Below are positions 1 to 7,897 of a DNA stretch of 64,000 bases, in pieces. This stretch comes from Caballeronia choica. GTDB lineage: Bacteria; Pseudomonadota; Gammaproteobacteria; Burkholderiales; Burkholderiaceae. The notes beneath the pieces are model-generated. The model saw only the letters and a list, made by a program, of their open reading frames with translations, had not been told where the DNA came from and ran no database searches. The stretch is from assembly GCF_001544535.1 (NCBI RefSeq), contig NZ_FCON02000038.1:1-64000 (forward strand), given 5' to 3'. Every line of letters begins with the position of its first letter. Position 1 is the first letter of the stretch. Position numbers and translations under genes: made by a program.

Positions 1-276
1 CTGTGCGGTGCCGGCTTTGGCCTGTTCATGGCGCCGAACAACCGCGCAATACTGTCGTCGGCGCCGCGCCAGCGCAGCGGCAGCGCGGGTGGCATGCTCA
101 GCACCGCGCGGCTGACCGGGCAGATGCTCGGCACGGCGCTCGTCGCGCTGATCTTCGGCGTCGCACCCGGGCACGGGCCGACGATCGCGCTCTATGTCGC
201 CGCCGCGTTCGCGGCTGCCGCGGCCGTCGTCAGCACGCTGCGCATCGCAGCCCCGCACCTGAACGCGTCGGTCTAA
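1..276 (+). CDS. MFS drug-efflux transporter, C-terminal end (5' truncated by window)
   Basis: The reading frame is open from the first base, so only the last 91 or so residues of an inner-membrane major facilitator protein are visible. The segment has a cytoplasmic-loop-like stretch rich in Arg, Ser and Gly (RQRSGSAGG) followed by two hydrophobic helices, LTGQMLGTALVALIFG and TIALYVAAAFAAAAAVVST. The loop-plus-helix pattern ending in SAGGMLSTARLTGQ is typical of the last helices of DHA2-type (EmrB/QacA-like) efflux pumps. Family assignment rests on this short tail, so substrate and subfamily are not determinable. Confidence 0.7.
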   Translation: MCGAGFGLFMAPNNRAILSSAPRQRSGSAGGMLSTARLTGQMLGTALVALIFGVAPGHGPTIALYVAAAFAAAAAVVSTLRIAAPHLNASV

Positions 277-428
277 CCGCATCACATGCGGCGCCCAGCA
301 TGTCGAGTGCGTCCGGCACGGCGCTGGCGCGCGCGTCTTCACGCCCGCGTCGGCTCGATTAGCCGGTAGCCGTACGACGCATGGCATTCGACCATCGCGA
401 GGTACGTACGCACCGCTTCGCGTAGACC

Positions 429-450
429 GGCACAAGATGTGTCTTGTGCC
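429..450. repeat. Perfect 9-bp inverted repeat, 4-base loop
   Basis: The arms GGCACAAGA (429-437) and TCTTGTGCC (442-450) flank the loop TGTG. No run of T follows on either strand, so it is not a good intrinsic terminator. It may be an operator or a chance palindrome inside a gene remnant. Confidence 0.4.
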
Positions 451-563
451 GCCAGCGAATAGAACTGCCAGCAGCGGTTCACGAGAGCACGAATCCATGT
501 CGATTAGAGAACGCAGGTTACCAGCCATGCGCTCTCGTCATGACACGCATGTCAATATTTCGC

Positions 564-592
564 TTGTGATGCCATTTTTGCAGTCCTAGAGT
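564..592 (+). promoter_or_regulatory. Candidate sigma-70 promoter of the ABC importer operon
   Basis: TTGTGA at 564-569 and TAGAGT at 587-592 are separated by 17 bases and lie about 80 bases before the substrate-binding protein gene. Both hexamers deviate from consensus, so this is only a plausible candidate. Confidence 0.3.
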
Positions 593-669
593 CAGCCTGT
601 ACGCGACGCCATCCAGGCACTCACCCGGCGGATAGATCGGATACCTAACGCACACCCCAGGAGACGGCA

Positions 670-1764
670 ATGACAGGATTTAGCTCAGCACGGCGGCAGG
701 CCTTCAAAACGATCGGTGCGGCAGTCGCGGCGTCCGCGCTACCGATGCCCTTCATCAATGTGAGAGCCCAGGAACGCAACTTCGCAGGCAAGACCCTGCG
801 TCTGTTGACCTGGTCGGACGATACGGGCACTGCCGCACTGCACAATATCGCCGCGACCTTCATGGCCAAGACCGGCGCAAAGGTGATTGCCGATCGCGCG
901 GACGGTACCTCCGGGATGGTCGCCAAGGTCAAGGCCGCGGGCGACCGTCCGACCTATGACGTGATCACGCTCGCGGGCGTGGGCGCCGCGGGTCTCGGCG
1001 ATGCGGGCCTGCTCGTCAAGCCCGATCTCGACAAGCTGCCGAATCTCAAGGACGTGTCCGCGCAGTATCGAACGGGCGCAAACGGCTTTGGTGTCGGTTA
1101 CCTGCTCTGGTCCGACGGCCTCATCTACAGCACGTCGACCTTCAAGACGCCTCCCTCGTCGTACGAAGCGCTGTGGGACCCCAAGTACGCCGGCCGCCTG
1201 TTCCTGCCGCCGCCAGAGTTTGCCGAGGCGGTCGATCTGGCGATCATCGCCGCGAAGATGTCGGGCGGCTCGCAGCAGAACATCGATCCCGGCTTCAAGA
1301 AGCTCGCGCAGTTGAAGGATCGCGTCATGACGCTCGGCGAGAATCCGAACCAGGTCGCCGACCTGTTCCGCACGGGTTCGCTCGATATCGGCGGCATCTA
1401 TTCGCCGGCGTTCTTTCCCGCCCAGATCAGGAAGCCCGAATACAAGATGGGCGTGACCTACGGCATGAAGGAAGGTTTTGCCACGCAACTGCTGTTCACC
1501 GTGATTCCGAAGTCGCACCCGGGCGACAGCGACCTCATTCACGCATTCATCAACCATTCGCTCGATGCGGGTGTGCAAGGCCAGATGGCTGCGGACGTCC
1601 TGAACGGTCCGGTCAACTCGAAGGCGATGATTCCGGCCGAAGGACGCGCGTATGTGCCGAGTCCGCAGCAAATCGCGGAAAAGGCTTTCCTGCATGACGA
1701 CAAGGCACTTGCTGTCGTGCAGCCCGCCTGGATCAAGCGCTACACCGAGATCTTCTCGGCATGA
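670..1764 (+). CDS. ABC transporter periplasmic substrate-binding protein (polyamine/PotD type)
   Basis: This 364-residue protein should capture the substrate in the periplasm for the permeases and ATPase encoded next. The N-terminus has an ARRQAFKTIG motif followed by a hydrophobic stretch and a likely cleavage after NVRAQ, which fits a Tat-like or Sec signal peptide. The mature part (KTLRLLTWSDDTG at about residue 40, TYDVITLAGVG, LLWSDGLIYS) matches family 1 extracellular solute-binding proteins of the spermidine/putrescine group. A good ribosome site, GGAGACGGCA, precedes the ATG. The stop overlaps the next start by 4 bases (ATGA), indicating translational coupling. The true ligand could be a polyamine, an amino-acid derivative or another small organic compound. 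Confidence 0.87.
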   Translation: MTGFSSARRQAFKTIGAAVAASALPMPFINVRAQERNFAGKTLRLLTWSDDTGTAALHNIAATFMAKTGAKVIADRADGTSGMVAKVKAAGDRPTYDVITLAGVGAAGLGDAGLLVKPDLDKLPNLKDVSAQYRTGANGFGVGYLLWSDGLIYSTSTFKTPPSSYEALWDPKYAGRLFLPPPEFAEAVDLAIIAAKMSGGSQQNIDPGFKKLAQLKDRVMTLGENPNQVADLFRTGSLDIGGIYSPAFFPAQIRKPEYKMGVTYGMKEGFATQLLFTVIPKSHPGDSDLIHAFINHSLDAGVQGQMAADVLNGPVNSKAMIPAEGRAYVPSPQQIAEKAFLHDDKALAVVQPAWIKRYTEIFSA

Positions 1765-2690
1765 ACACCATGACCGAACGCTCTTCGCAGCGCGCCGGAC
1801 CGGGGGCGCCGGACGAGGCGGCGGCACCCTCACCGGGTGCCGCGCTCGCCCGGGCCCGGCCGTGGCTGCTGCTCGCGCCGATCCTCGTGTTTCTCGCGGT
1901 GCTCGCCGCGGCGTCGCTCGTCGTGCTGCGCATGAGCTTCGGTACGACCGGCGACGAATGGCGCAGCTTCACGCTGCAGAATTACGCCGATCTCGCCGAC
2001 AGCTACTTCGTGAAGTCGTTGTTGCTTACGCTGCGGCTCGCGTTTCAGAGCATGGTGTGCGCGGTGCTGCTGGCGATCCCGGTCGCGCTGGCGATGGCGC
2101 GCACCGAGTCGCGGCTGGCGCGGCGCCTGCTCCTCGCGGGCGTGCTGTTGCCGCTGCTCGTCAATCTGCTGCTGCAAGGCTATGGCTGGCTGGTGATTCT
2201 CGGGCCTGCGGGCTTGCTCAATCACGCATTGCTTGCCAGCGGCGTAATCCAGCGTCCGCTCCAATGGCTTTATCGCGAGCATGGCGTGCTGCTCGGCCTG
2301 ATCCAGACCGCGTTTCCGCTGGCGGTGCTGCCGTTGTCGAGCGCGATGCGCGCCGTGTCCCGCTCGTACGAAGAAGCCGCGGCAACGCTCGGCGCCACGC
2401 GCTGGCAGACGCTGCGCCACGTGATGTTGCCGCTCGCGATGCCCGGGCTTGTCTCCGGCGCGCTGCTCGTCTTCGCCTACAACGCCAGTGCGTTCGCGGT
2501 GCCGCTCTTGCTCGGCGGCAGGCGCGTGCCGATGCTCGCCGTGCTGGTGCACGACCAGGTCGCGCCGCTCTTGAACTGGCCGGCTGCCTCGGCGTCCGGC
2601 GTGGTGTTGATGGTCGCGACGCTCGTCGTCATGGCGATCTCCCAGCGCCTCGTGCACCGTACGCAACATATCAAGGAGCCGTCTGCATGA
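1761..2690 (+). CDS. ABC transporter permease (PotB type)
   Basis: A 309-residue inner-membrane permease with about six transmembrane helices, beginning with WLLLAPILVFLAVLAAASLVVL near residue 35. The coupling segment that docks on the ATPase is visible as EEAAATLGATRWQTLRHVMLPLAMPGL (about residues 205-231), a canonical EAA loop. It overlaps the binding-protein gene by 4 bases upstream and the second permease by 4 bases downstream, so the three genes are translationally coupled. By position and sequence it is the PotB/PhnU-like half of the channel; substrate is unknown. Confidence 0.87.
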   Translation: MNTMTERSSQRAGPGAPDEAAAPSPGAALARARPWLLLAPILVFLAVLAAASLVVLRMSFGTTGDEWRSFTLQNYADLADSYFVKSLLLTLRLAFQSMVCAVLLAIPVALAMARTESRLARRLLLAGVLLPLLVNLLLQGYGWLVILGPAGLLNHALLASGVIQRPLQWLYREHGVLLGLIQTAFPLAVLPLSSAMRAVSRSYEEAAATLGATRWQTLRHVMLPLAMPGLVSGALLVFAYNASAFAVPLLLGGRRVPMLAVLVHDQVAPLLNWPAASASGVVLMVATLVVMAISQRLVHRTQHIKEPSA

Positions 2691-3556
2691 GCACCCCAGG
2701 CACTTCGCTTCCTCTGCGCGCCCTGCGCCTGCCCGCGACGATGCCGGGCCAGCTCGGCAAGCCCGCGGCGCTGCTCGCCGCGATCGTCCTGTTCCTCGCC
2801 GCGCTGCCGATCCTGACGATGATCACGATGTCGTTCAGCGCGTCGGATACGCTCCAGTTTCCGCCGCCCGGCTATAGCCTGCACTGGTATCGGGTGGCAT
2901 GGCACAGCTTCGTCTCGCCGGATGCGAGCGACGTGCTGTCGATGGGCAGCGCGCTGACCACGAGCCTGATCGTCGCGGGGTCGACGATGATCATCGCGAC
3001 GCTGGTCTCGGTACCTGCTGCCTATGCATTGAGCCGCTACCGCTTTCGCGGCAAGTCAGCCGTCGAGCAACTGGTGGCGCTGCCGCTCGTCTATCCGCTC
3101 GTGATGCTCGGGCTGTCGCTGCTGCTGGTGTTCAACGTGCTGCCCGTCGAGCTCGGCCTGTTCCGGCTCATCATCGCGCACGTGATTCTCGCGCTGCCGT
3201 TCACCGTGAAGAACTGCGCGGCCTCGGTGGCGTCGATCGGTCCGGAGTTCGAGGAAGCCGCCTGCGTGATGGGCGCGAGCCCGAGCCGCGCCCTCTTCGA
3301 CGTGATCCTGCCTTTGATGCGCCCCGGCATCCTGGCCGGCATGCTGTTCGCGTTCATCATCTCGTTCAACGAATTCACGGTGACGTTCTTCCTGTACGGC
3401 ATCAACACGATGACGCTGCCGATCTGGCTCTACAGCCGCACGGTGTCATCCCTCGACCCGACCGTGTTTTCGTTCGCGGTCTTCATCGTCGCCATCGACT
3501 TCGCGCTGATCTGGCTGCTTGAAAAGCTGATTGGCGATGAAGGCGTCGCACTCTAG
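2687..3556 (+). CDS. ABC transporter permease (PotC type)
   Basis: A 289-residue permease starting at the ATG that overlaps the previous stop (ATGA at 2687-2690). A longer in-frame reading upstream lies within the first permease gene and is not used. The protein has an N-terminal helix LLAAIVLFLAALPILTMITM and an EAA loop EEAACVMGASPSRALFDVILPLMRPGI at about residues 188-214. It should form the heterodimeric channel with the preceding permease. After its stop, 24 bases containing AAGGAA lead to the ATPase start, completing a four-gene operon. Confidence 0.87.
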   Translation: MSTPGTSLPLRALRLPATMPGQLGKPAALLAAIVLFLAALPILTMITMSFSASDTLQFPPPGYSLHWYRVAWHSFVSPDASDVLSMGSALTTSLIVAGSTMIIATLVSVPAAYALSRYRFRGKSAVEQLVALPLVYPLVMLGLSLLLVFNVLPVELGLFRLIIAHVILALPFTVKNCAASVASIGPEFEEAACVMGASPSRALFDVILPLMRPGILAGMLFAFIISFNEFTVTFFLYGINTMTLPIWLYSRTVSSLDPTVFSFAVFIVAIDFALIWLLEKLIGDEGVAL

Positions 3557-3580
3557 CGCGCAAGAGCCCAAGGAACCCTC

Positions 3581-4654
3581 ATGACTCATCTGACACTTCA
3601 GGCCGTGACCAAGCGCTATAACGCCGCGTACGCCGTCGACCATGTCGATCTGAGCATCCCGGACGGCAAGCTGGTCTGCTTTCTCGGCCCGTCCGGCTGC
3701 GGAAAGACGACCCTGCTGCGAATCATCGCCGGACTGGAAACGCCGACGTCGGGCAGCGTGGTTTTCGCCGGCAAGGACATTACGTCCGCGCCGGCCAACA
3801 AGCGCGACTTCGGTATGGTGTTCCAGTCGCTCGCGCTGTTTCCGCATATGACGGTCGCGGAAAACATCGCGTATCCGCTGCGGCTGCGCAAGATGGACAA
3901 AGCCGCGCAGTCGCGTCGCATTGCCGAACTGCTCGAACTGATCCAGTTGCCGCACATGGCGAACCGGCCGGTCACGCAATTGTCCGGCGGACAGCGGCAA
4001 CGCGTTGCAATCGCCCGCGCGATCGCTTCCTCGCCGAAACTGCTGCTGCTCGACGAGCCGCTGTCCGCGCTCGACGCCAAACTGCGCGAGGCGATGCAGG
4101 TGGAAATCCGCCTGCTGCAACAGCGCCTCGGCATCACGACAATCATGGTCACGCACGACCAGCGCGAAGCGATGACGATGGCCGACGAAATCGTCGTGAT
4201 GGAAAAAGGCCGGATTGCGCAGGTCGGCAAGCCGCTCGACATCTACCGCAACCCGGTCAGCGAATTTGTCGCCGACTTCATCGGTCTCGGCAACATCCTG
4301 CCCGTGACGTACGACAGTCGCGGTGGCGTGAGTCTTCCGGGCGGTCAGCAGATTGTCGTCGCCAATCCGGCGAGCATGCCCGGCGCGACGGGCGACATTC
4401 GCCTGCTGATCCGTCCCGAGGACATCTTCGTGAAGCCTGCCTCCAGCGACATCGGTCCCAACCGCCTTGCCGGTACGGTCACCTTCATCCGCGACGTGGG
4501 CGCGTCGCTCGAAGCGACGATCGACTGCGCCGGCTTCACGCTGACCGCCGCAACAACCCCGCGCGAAACGCCGGGCCTGGTGCTCGGCATGCCGGTGCTG
4601 GCCGAATTGCCGGCGCATGCCTGCAAGCTGATCGCGGCACGCGCGGCTCACTGA
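3581..4654 (+). CDS. ABC transporter ATP-binding protein (PotA type)
   Basis: A 357-residue cytoplasmic ATPase that powers the importer. Visible motifs are Walker A GPSGCGKTT (residues 36-44), the Q-loop GMVFQSLALFPHMT, signature LSGGQRQR (about residue 134), Walker B LLLLDEPLSALD and the switch histidine in VTHDQ. The last 110 residues form a TOBE-type regulatory domain (IRLLIRPEDIFV), as in PotA, MalK and FbpC. The length agrees with PotA-like proteins. It is last in the 670-4654 operon. PhnT-like 2-aminoethylphosphonate or ferric-ion ATPases cannot be excluded by sequence alone. Confidence 0.9.
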   Translation: MTHLTLQAVTKRYNAAYAVDHVDLSIPDGKLVCFLGPSGCGKTTLLRIIAGLETPTSGSVVFAGKDITSAPANKRDFGMVFQSLALFPHMTVAENIAYPLRLRKMDKAAQSRRIAELLELIQLPHMANRPVTQLSGGQRQRVAIARAIASSPKLLLLDEPLSALDAKLREAMQVEIRLLQQRLGITTIMVTHDQREAMTMADEIVVMEKGRIAQVGKPLDIYRNPVSEFVADFIGLGNILPVTYDSRGGVSLPGGQQIVVANPASMPGATGDIRLLIRPEDIFVKPASSDIGPNRLAGTVTFIRDVGASLEATIDCAGFTLTAATTPRETPGLVLGMPVLAELPAHACKLIAARAAH

Positions 4655-4789
4655 ATCACCCCGGAGAGCAGCGCGCAAAGACCCATGCGTTCGATTTCAG
4701 CGGCTTCGACTTCCAGGCGGGCATGCTCGCGCACGGCGTCGACGGTGCTCGGCGGCTTCGTCGGTATCGAGACGCTTTAGATGTGCGTT

Positions 4790-5275
4790 TCAGTGATGCG
4801 GCCAGAGGTAGCAATACTTCTGGCTGGCTTCCAGATTCTGTTCGACACTGCCGTCTGCGCTCACTTTCTTGATCCAGCCATTCGGGTCCGACTTCGTCGG
4901 CGTATCGCCGCAGTTGTTGTGTACCCAGTGAATGCCGCCGCTGAATGGTATGCCGCACAGTTCCAGCTTGTCGCCCACCTCGACGGTGTTCAGCGGCGCC
5001 GGAACGCCCTTTTTGTTCTTCTGATAGCCCGACGCGAAGACGTTGTCGATGGCGACATCATAGGTCTTGCCGTCGGTGCCTTTCAGGCTCAGATGCGTGT
5101 GCGACAGTTCCACGCCCTTACGGAACATACCGCTCTTGAACTTGGGCGGTGAGACGACCTGACCGGTCAGCATCGTACCGCCTGCGGCTTTGCAGTTGGC
5201 AGCGTCGTCGGCGAATGTGCTGGTCGACAGCGTGATAAACAGAAGCGTCAAACTCATCAATGCGAGAGGCTTCAT
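4790..5275 (-). CDS. Secreted DUF3465-like protein
   Basis: A 161-residue protein with a clear Sec signal peptide (MKPLALMSLTLLFITLSTSTFADD, cleavage after the Ala near residue 22). The mature part has TYDVAIDNVF, a VEVGDKLELCG strand and GIHWVHNN followed by GWIKKV. The last two elements resemble the IHWTHHDP...GGWI signature of DUF3465, a small family thought to adopt an OB-like fold; this match is from memory. Three mature cysteines are present (NCKAAGG, LELCG, NNCGD), plus one near the C-terminus. The ATG at 5275 was chosen because GAGAAAGGAA precedes it and the signal peptide starts there. Function is unknown. Confidence 0.7.
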   Translation of the reverse strand: MKPLALMSLTLLFITLSTSTFADDAANCKAAGGTMLTGQVVSPPKFKSGMFRKGVELSHTHLSLKGTDGKTYDVAIDNVFASGYQKNKKGVPAPLNTVEVGDKLELCGIPFSGGIHWVHNNCGDTPTKSDPNGWIKKVSADGSVEQNLEASQKYCYLWPHH

Positions 5276-5502
5276 TTCCTTTCTCCGTTCTCCGTCCTTC
5301 TGATCTGCCGGCAACGGGAATTTTGAAAAACCCGTCTCACCGCCCGCAATGACACCCAAAGCCTGATGGTCCAAGCGTGCGGTACGCCGATCTAGGGTAC
5401 CGGATGTCATCGCCAATTTCGCGTTCGTCGGAATCACTGACCCGAAGCGACGGAGCCATGGCCCTCGCTCAAGGGCTGCATTCGGAAAGTGCTGCGCGCC
5501 CA

Positions 5503-6378
5503 CTAGATCACGCCGTTACGCGCATCATCGCCCATTCGGTAATTCCGGTTGCTCTGATCTGGATTTCGGTTCACCAGCGGTCTCGCATAAAGCGGATGAC
5601 GCAAACTACGTACCTCATGTTCGAGCGTGAAGCAATGGGCACCACTCACGGGATCGACGAGTTCCGCGAAGCGATATTGATGAGGTTCTTCGCCGTAAGT
5701 CAGACCGCGCGCGGCGAGCCGTGCGTATGGATCGGAAAAGCTGGCGACATAGATCTGGATGTGATGCCCATCGTATTCCGGGCTGGCCGCCAGCGTTTCC
5801 GCATAGACGAGTTGCTGACGCGTCCCCACCGCGATAACCGCCTGCTGCAAGCCGTTGCGCTCGCGAAGCTCGACGGACGCACTGAACACGTCGCGGTAAA
5901 ACGAGGCAATCGATCCCGCACAGCCGGCCGGCACATCGAGCTGCACATACGCCATGCCGAGATCGATGCCGGACCACGAAACGTTCGCCTGATGCGCATC
6001 CGGGTCGAGGCAGTCGTAGCGGTTTCCCCATGGACACGTGACCTCTACGCGGTCGACTCGCTCGGTCCATTCGAACGCGGTTCCATCGAGCACGGGCCGA
6101 ACTGCGCGCAGCCGTTCGAGCAGCGACTGGCGCCTGCCCACGACCAGCCCGACGTGCCCGCGCAGGCGCTGGGCGTCGCCCTGTGGCAAGTGGATCTGAG
6201 ACCGACCGATGTTGATCCACATATTGTTCACGCCGGTCATCAGATAGGGATCGCGCGTGAGCCCAAGTCCGCTGACATAGAACGCAGTCGCGAGACGCTG
6301 GTCCGGAATCGTCAGGTTGACATGCTCGAGCAGCACGAGATTGCCTGTGTCGTCACGTGCGTAATCGAAACGATCCAT
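5503..6378 (-). CDS. VOC (glyoxalase/extradiol dioxygenase) family protein
   Basis: A 291-residue protein with two VOC modules: NLVLLEHVNLTIPDQRLATAFYVSGLGL near the N-terminus, then DLGMAYVQLDVPAGCAGSIASFYRDVF in the middle. Segments such as MWINIGRSQIHLP and HHIQIYVASF are typical beta-strands of this fold. Metal ligands cannot be fixed without alignment, so lyase, dioxygenase or resistance functions are all possible. The start at 6378 is chosen for GAGGTGATCAAA directly upstream; a longer version would add 29 residues without a ribosome site. It diverges from the cupin gene cluster. Confidence 0.75.
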   Translation of the reverse strand: MDRFDYARDDTGNLVLLEHVNLTIPDQRLATAFYVSGLGLTRDPYLMTGVNNMWINIGRSQIHLPQGDAQRLRGHVGLVVGRRQSLLERLRAVRPVLDGTAFEWTERVDRVEVTCPWGNRYDCLDPDAHQANVSWSGIDLGMAYVQLDVPAGCAGSIASFYRDVFSASVELRERNGLQQAVIAVGTRQQLVYAETLAASPEYDGHHIQIYVASFSDPYARLAARGLTYGEEPHQYRFAELVDPVSGAHCFTLEHEVRSLRHPLYARPLVNRNPDQSNRNYRMGDDARNGVI

Positions 6379-6823
6379 TTTGATCACCTCAAAGTATTGA
6401 CGCGGTACGTAACGAGAATCAGGAAGCACCTCTCGCTGTTCTTCGCTACGCCTCCATACGCGCAATCATGCACCGGCCCGGCGCCCGCCACGACATCTTT
6501 GCCTGACTTGCCAACCGAACAGTTGGTGCACGCGGATGTGCCCTGCGATCTGCCCCCAAGCGGACGATAACATCCGACAATATGAACGATCGAAACGCAT
6601 TCGCGCGAGCAGGTTTCGCAAATCGCTGGTTCTGCGCTTCTCCATGTGTGAGCGTCGCCGGCTATTAAACAACGGCTGCATGAGAAGCGTCCCGCCCCAC
6701 TGCACTGGCAGGCAACTCGAGTTGCACTGGCGTGCAAGCTTCGTCCCTCTCGCTGCGATAGTGTTGTCTCACCCACAAACCTTGCCGAACTTCAAAACGG
6801 CTCGGCAAACTCAGGAGACGGCG
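6379..6823. other. Divergent intergenic region with regulatory repeats
   Basis: About 445 bases lie between the VOC gene (minus) and the cupin gene (plus). No credible gene was found. The right part carries two direct repeats and a palindrome (6701-6731) followed by a GATAGT -10-like hexamer at 6757-6762. Confidence 0.5.
6701..6731 (+). promoter_or_regulatory. Candidate AraC-type operator: paired TGCACTGGC repeats
   Basis: TGCACTGGC occurs at 6701-6709 and again at 6723-6731, 22 bases apart, about two helical turns on the same face. Between and overlapping them is the perfect palindrome GCAACTCGAGTTGC (6712-6725). A -10-like GATAGT follows at 6757-6762 with a poor -35, as expected for an activator-dependent promoter. 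AraC/XylS proteins commonly bind such phased direct repeats, and one is encoded at 8942-9919. The link is inferred. Confidence 0.45.
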
Positions 6824-7261
6824 ATGGAAATCAAACCGAAGGTTCGGGAAGAAGCGGTTCAAATCAACGACATTCCGTGGAAACCCTTCCCGGACGCCCT
6901 CTCTCGCGGCGGCATCCGCTGGAAGATGCTCCACGCTTCCCCCGAGATGGGCGCGTGGACCGCGATTTTTGACTGTCCGGCTGGCTCGTCTTTCAACGCG
7001 CACTTTCACGTCGGTCCGGGCGAATACCTGCTGACGAAAGGCCGCATGGACGTCCGCGGTGGCAGCGAGCACGGCGGCGATACGGTCGTAGCACCAGCGT
7101 ATGGCTATGAGTCTGCAAACGCACGCCACGACAAGACCTCATTCCCGGTGGACAGCGAGTTCTACATGACGTTCCTGGGACCGCTGTCCTTCATCAAGGA
7201 AGATGGCACGCCGATCGTGGTGGTCACCTGGGACGAAGCACAGCGCGCGTACGCGGGCTGA
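6824..7261 (+). CDS. Cupin-fold, acetylacetone dioxygenase (Dke1)-like protein
   Basis: A 145-residue single-domain cupin. The His residues H60 and H62 (NAHFHVG), E67 and H102 (ARHDK) reproduce the His-X-His plus His, 40 residues later, spacing of the three-histidine iron site of the diketone-cleaving enzyme Dke1, as recalled for that family. The overall length is similar too. It may therefore be a non-haem iron dioxygenase acting on a small diketone or related compound, or a ChrR-like sensor cupin. The ATG is preceded by AGGAGACGGCG. It heads a plus-strand set with a SnoaL-like protein and an SDR enzyme and sits behind the phased repeats. Confidence 0.7.
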   Translation: MEIKPKVREEAVQINDIPWKPFPDALSRGGIRWKMLHASPEMGAWTAIFDCPAGSSFNAHFHVGPGEYLLTKGRMDVRGGSEHGGDTVVAPAYGYESANARHDKTSFPVDSEFYMTFLGPLSFIKEDGTPIVVVTWDEAQRAYAG

Positions 7262-7342
7262 AAAGACTGCTGCTGTCTATGCATGTATCAGCGCGGCCAA
7301 CGTTGCCGATACATCCCACGGCCCTTTTTGGGGACATTCGAC

Positions 7343-7699
7343 ATGTCAAATTCCGCTGAACAGACAGAAGCTGCAACCAGGCAGGTCCTCGACCATCATC
7401 TAGGCGCTTTTGCTCATGGCGTGGAGGAGATTCTCAAGGATTACGACGACAGTTCCGCGCTCATTACGCCAGACAAGACATTCCGCGGGCGTGAGGAGAT
7501 AACGGGCTTCTTCAAGGCCTTCCTTGACGGCGCGGACCCGGCGTTCTGGCCGGCATTCAAGATTACCAGCATGACCACGGTACGCGACGTTGCGTATCTC
7601 GCTTGGGAAGCAAAGCCCTGGATCAGCCTGGCAACGGATACGCTGGTCGTCAAGGACGGAAAAATCGCGGTCCAGACGTTCACATCCTTCTCGGCCTGA
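7343..7699 (+). CDS. SnoaL/NTF2-like small protein
   Basis: A 118-residue protein with the pattern of the SnoaL/ketosteroid-isomerase-like cone fold. It has an N-terminal helix (TRQVLDHHLGAFAHGVEEILKDY), then ALITPDKTFRGREEITGFFKAFLDG, then strands YLAWEAKPWISLATDTLVVKDGKI. Members are isomerases, cyclases or dehydratases, or have no known activity; none can be chosen here. The ATG at 7343 has GGGGACATTCGAC upstream. It lies 81 bases after the cupin gene and 198 before the SDR gene, so joint transcription is likely but not certain. Confidence 0.75.
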   Translation: MSNSAEQTEAATRQVLDHHLGAFAHGVEEILKDYDDSSALITPDKTFRGREEITGFFKAFLDGADPAFWPAFKITSMTTVRDVAYLAWEAKPWISLATDTLVVKDGKIAVQTFTSFSA

Positions 7700-7897
7700 C
7701 GGAGCACGTCGAGCGTTCGGTGTTTCGTCTGCAAGGCACGTAGCGTAAAGCCATTCGAAAGTATTACTACAACGAGACAACAACCCCAATAGCACGAAAA
7801 CCGAACGGCAATCGCAACCGGCTCCAGCTCGGGCAATGGACGAACCATCGCGCGAGGCTTGGCCCGTCGCGGCCGGTTGTAACTTCCAGGAGGATTT

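Larger units (their letters stand above)
277..669. other. Intergenic region, no convincing gene
   Basis: About 390 bases separate the MFS gene from the ABC importer. The minus strand between about 340 and 490 can be read as roughly 50 residues ending in YGYRLIEPTRA, which looks protein-like but has no proper start and may be a gene remnant. A perfect 9-bp inverted repeat lies at 429-450. A possible sigma-70 promoter for the importer is TTGTGA at 564-569 and TAGAGT at 587-592 with 17-bp spacing. Nothing else was recognised. Confidence 0.4.

Noticed and set aside
739-1833. A 364-codon open frame on the minus strand opposite the substrate-binding protein gene
   Set aside because: It mirrors the ABC binding-protein gene, is Arg- and His-rich and shows no domain pattern; a GC-rich shadow frame.
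4655-4789. Possible short frame reading FDFSGFDFQAGMLAHG after the ABC ATPase gene
   Set aside because: Too short, no plausible start or family; could be a remnant but cannot be supported.
5377-6570. A 397-codon plus-strand frame across the VOC gene region
   Set aside because: Antisense to the VOC protein gene, which has a ribosome site and family pattern; the plus frame has neither.
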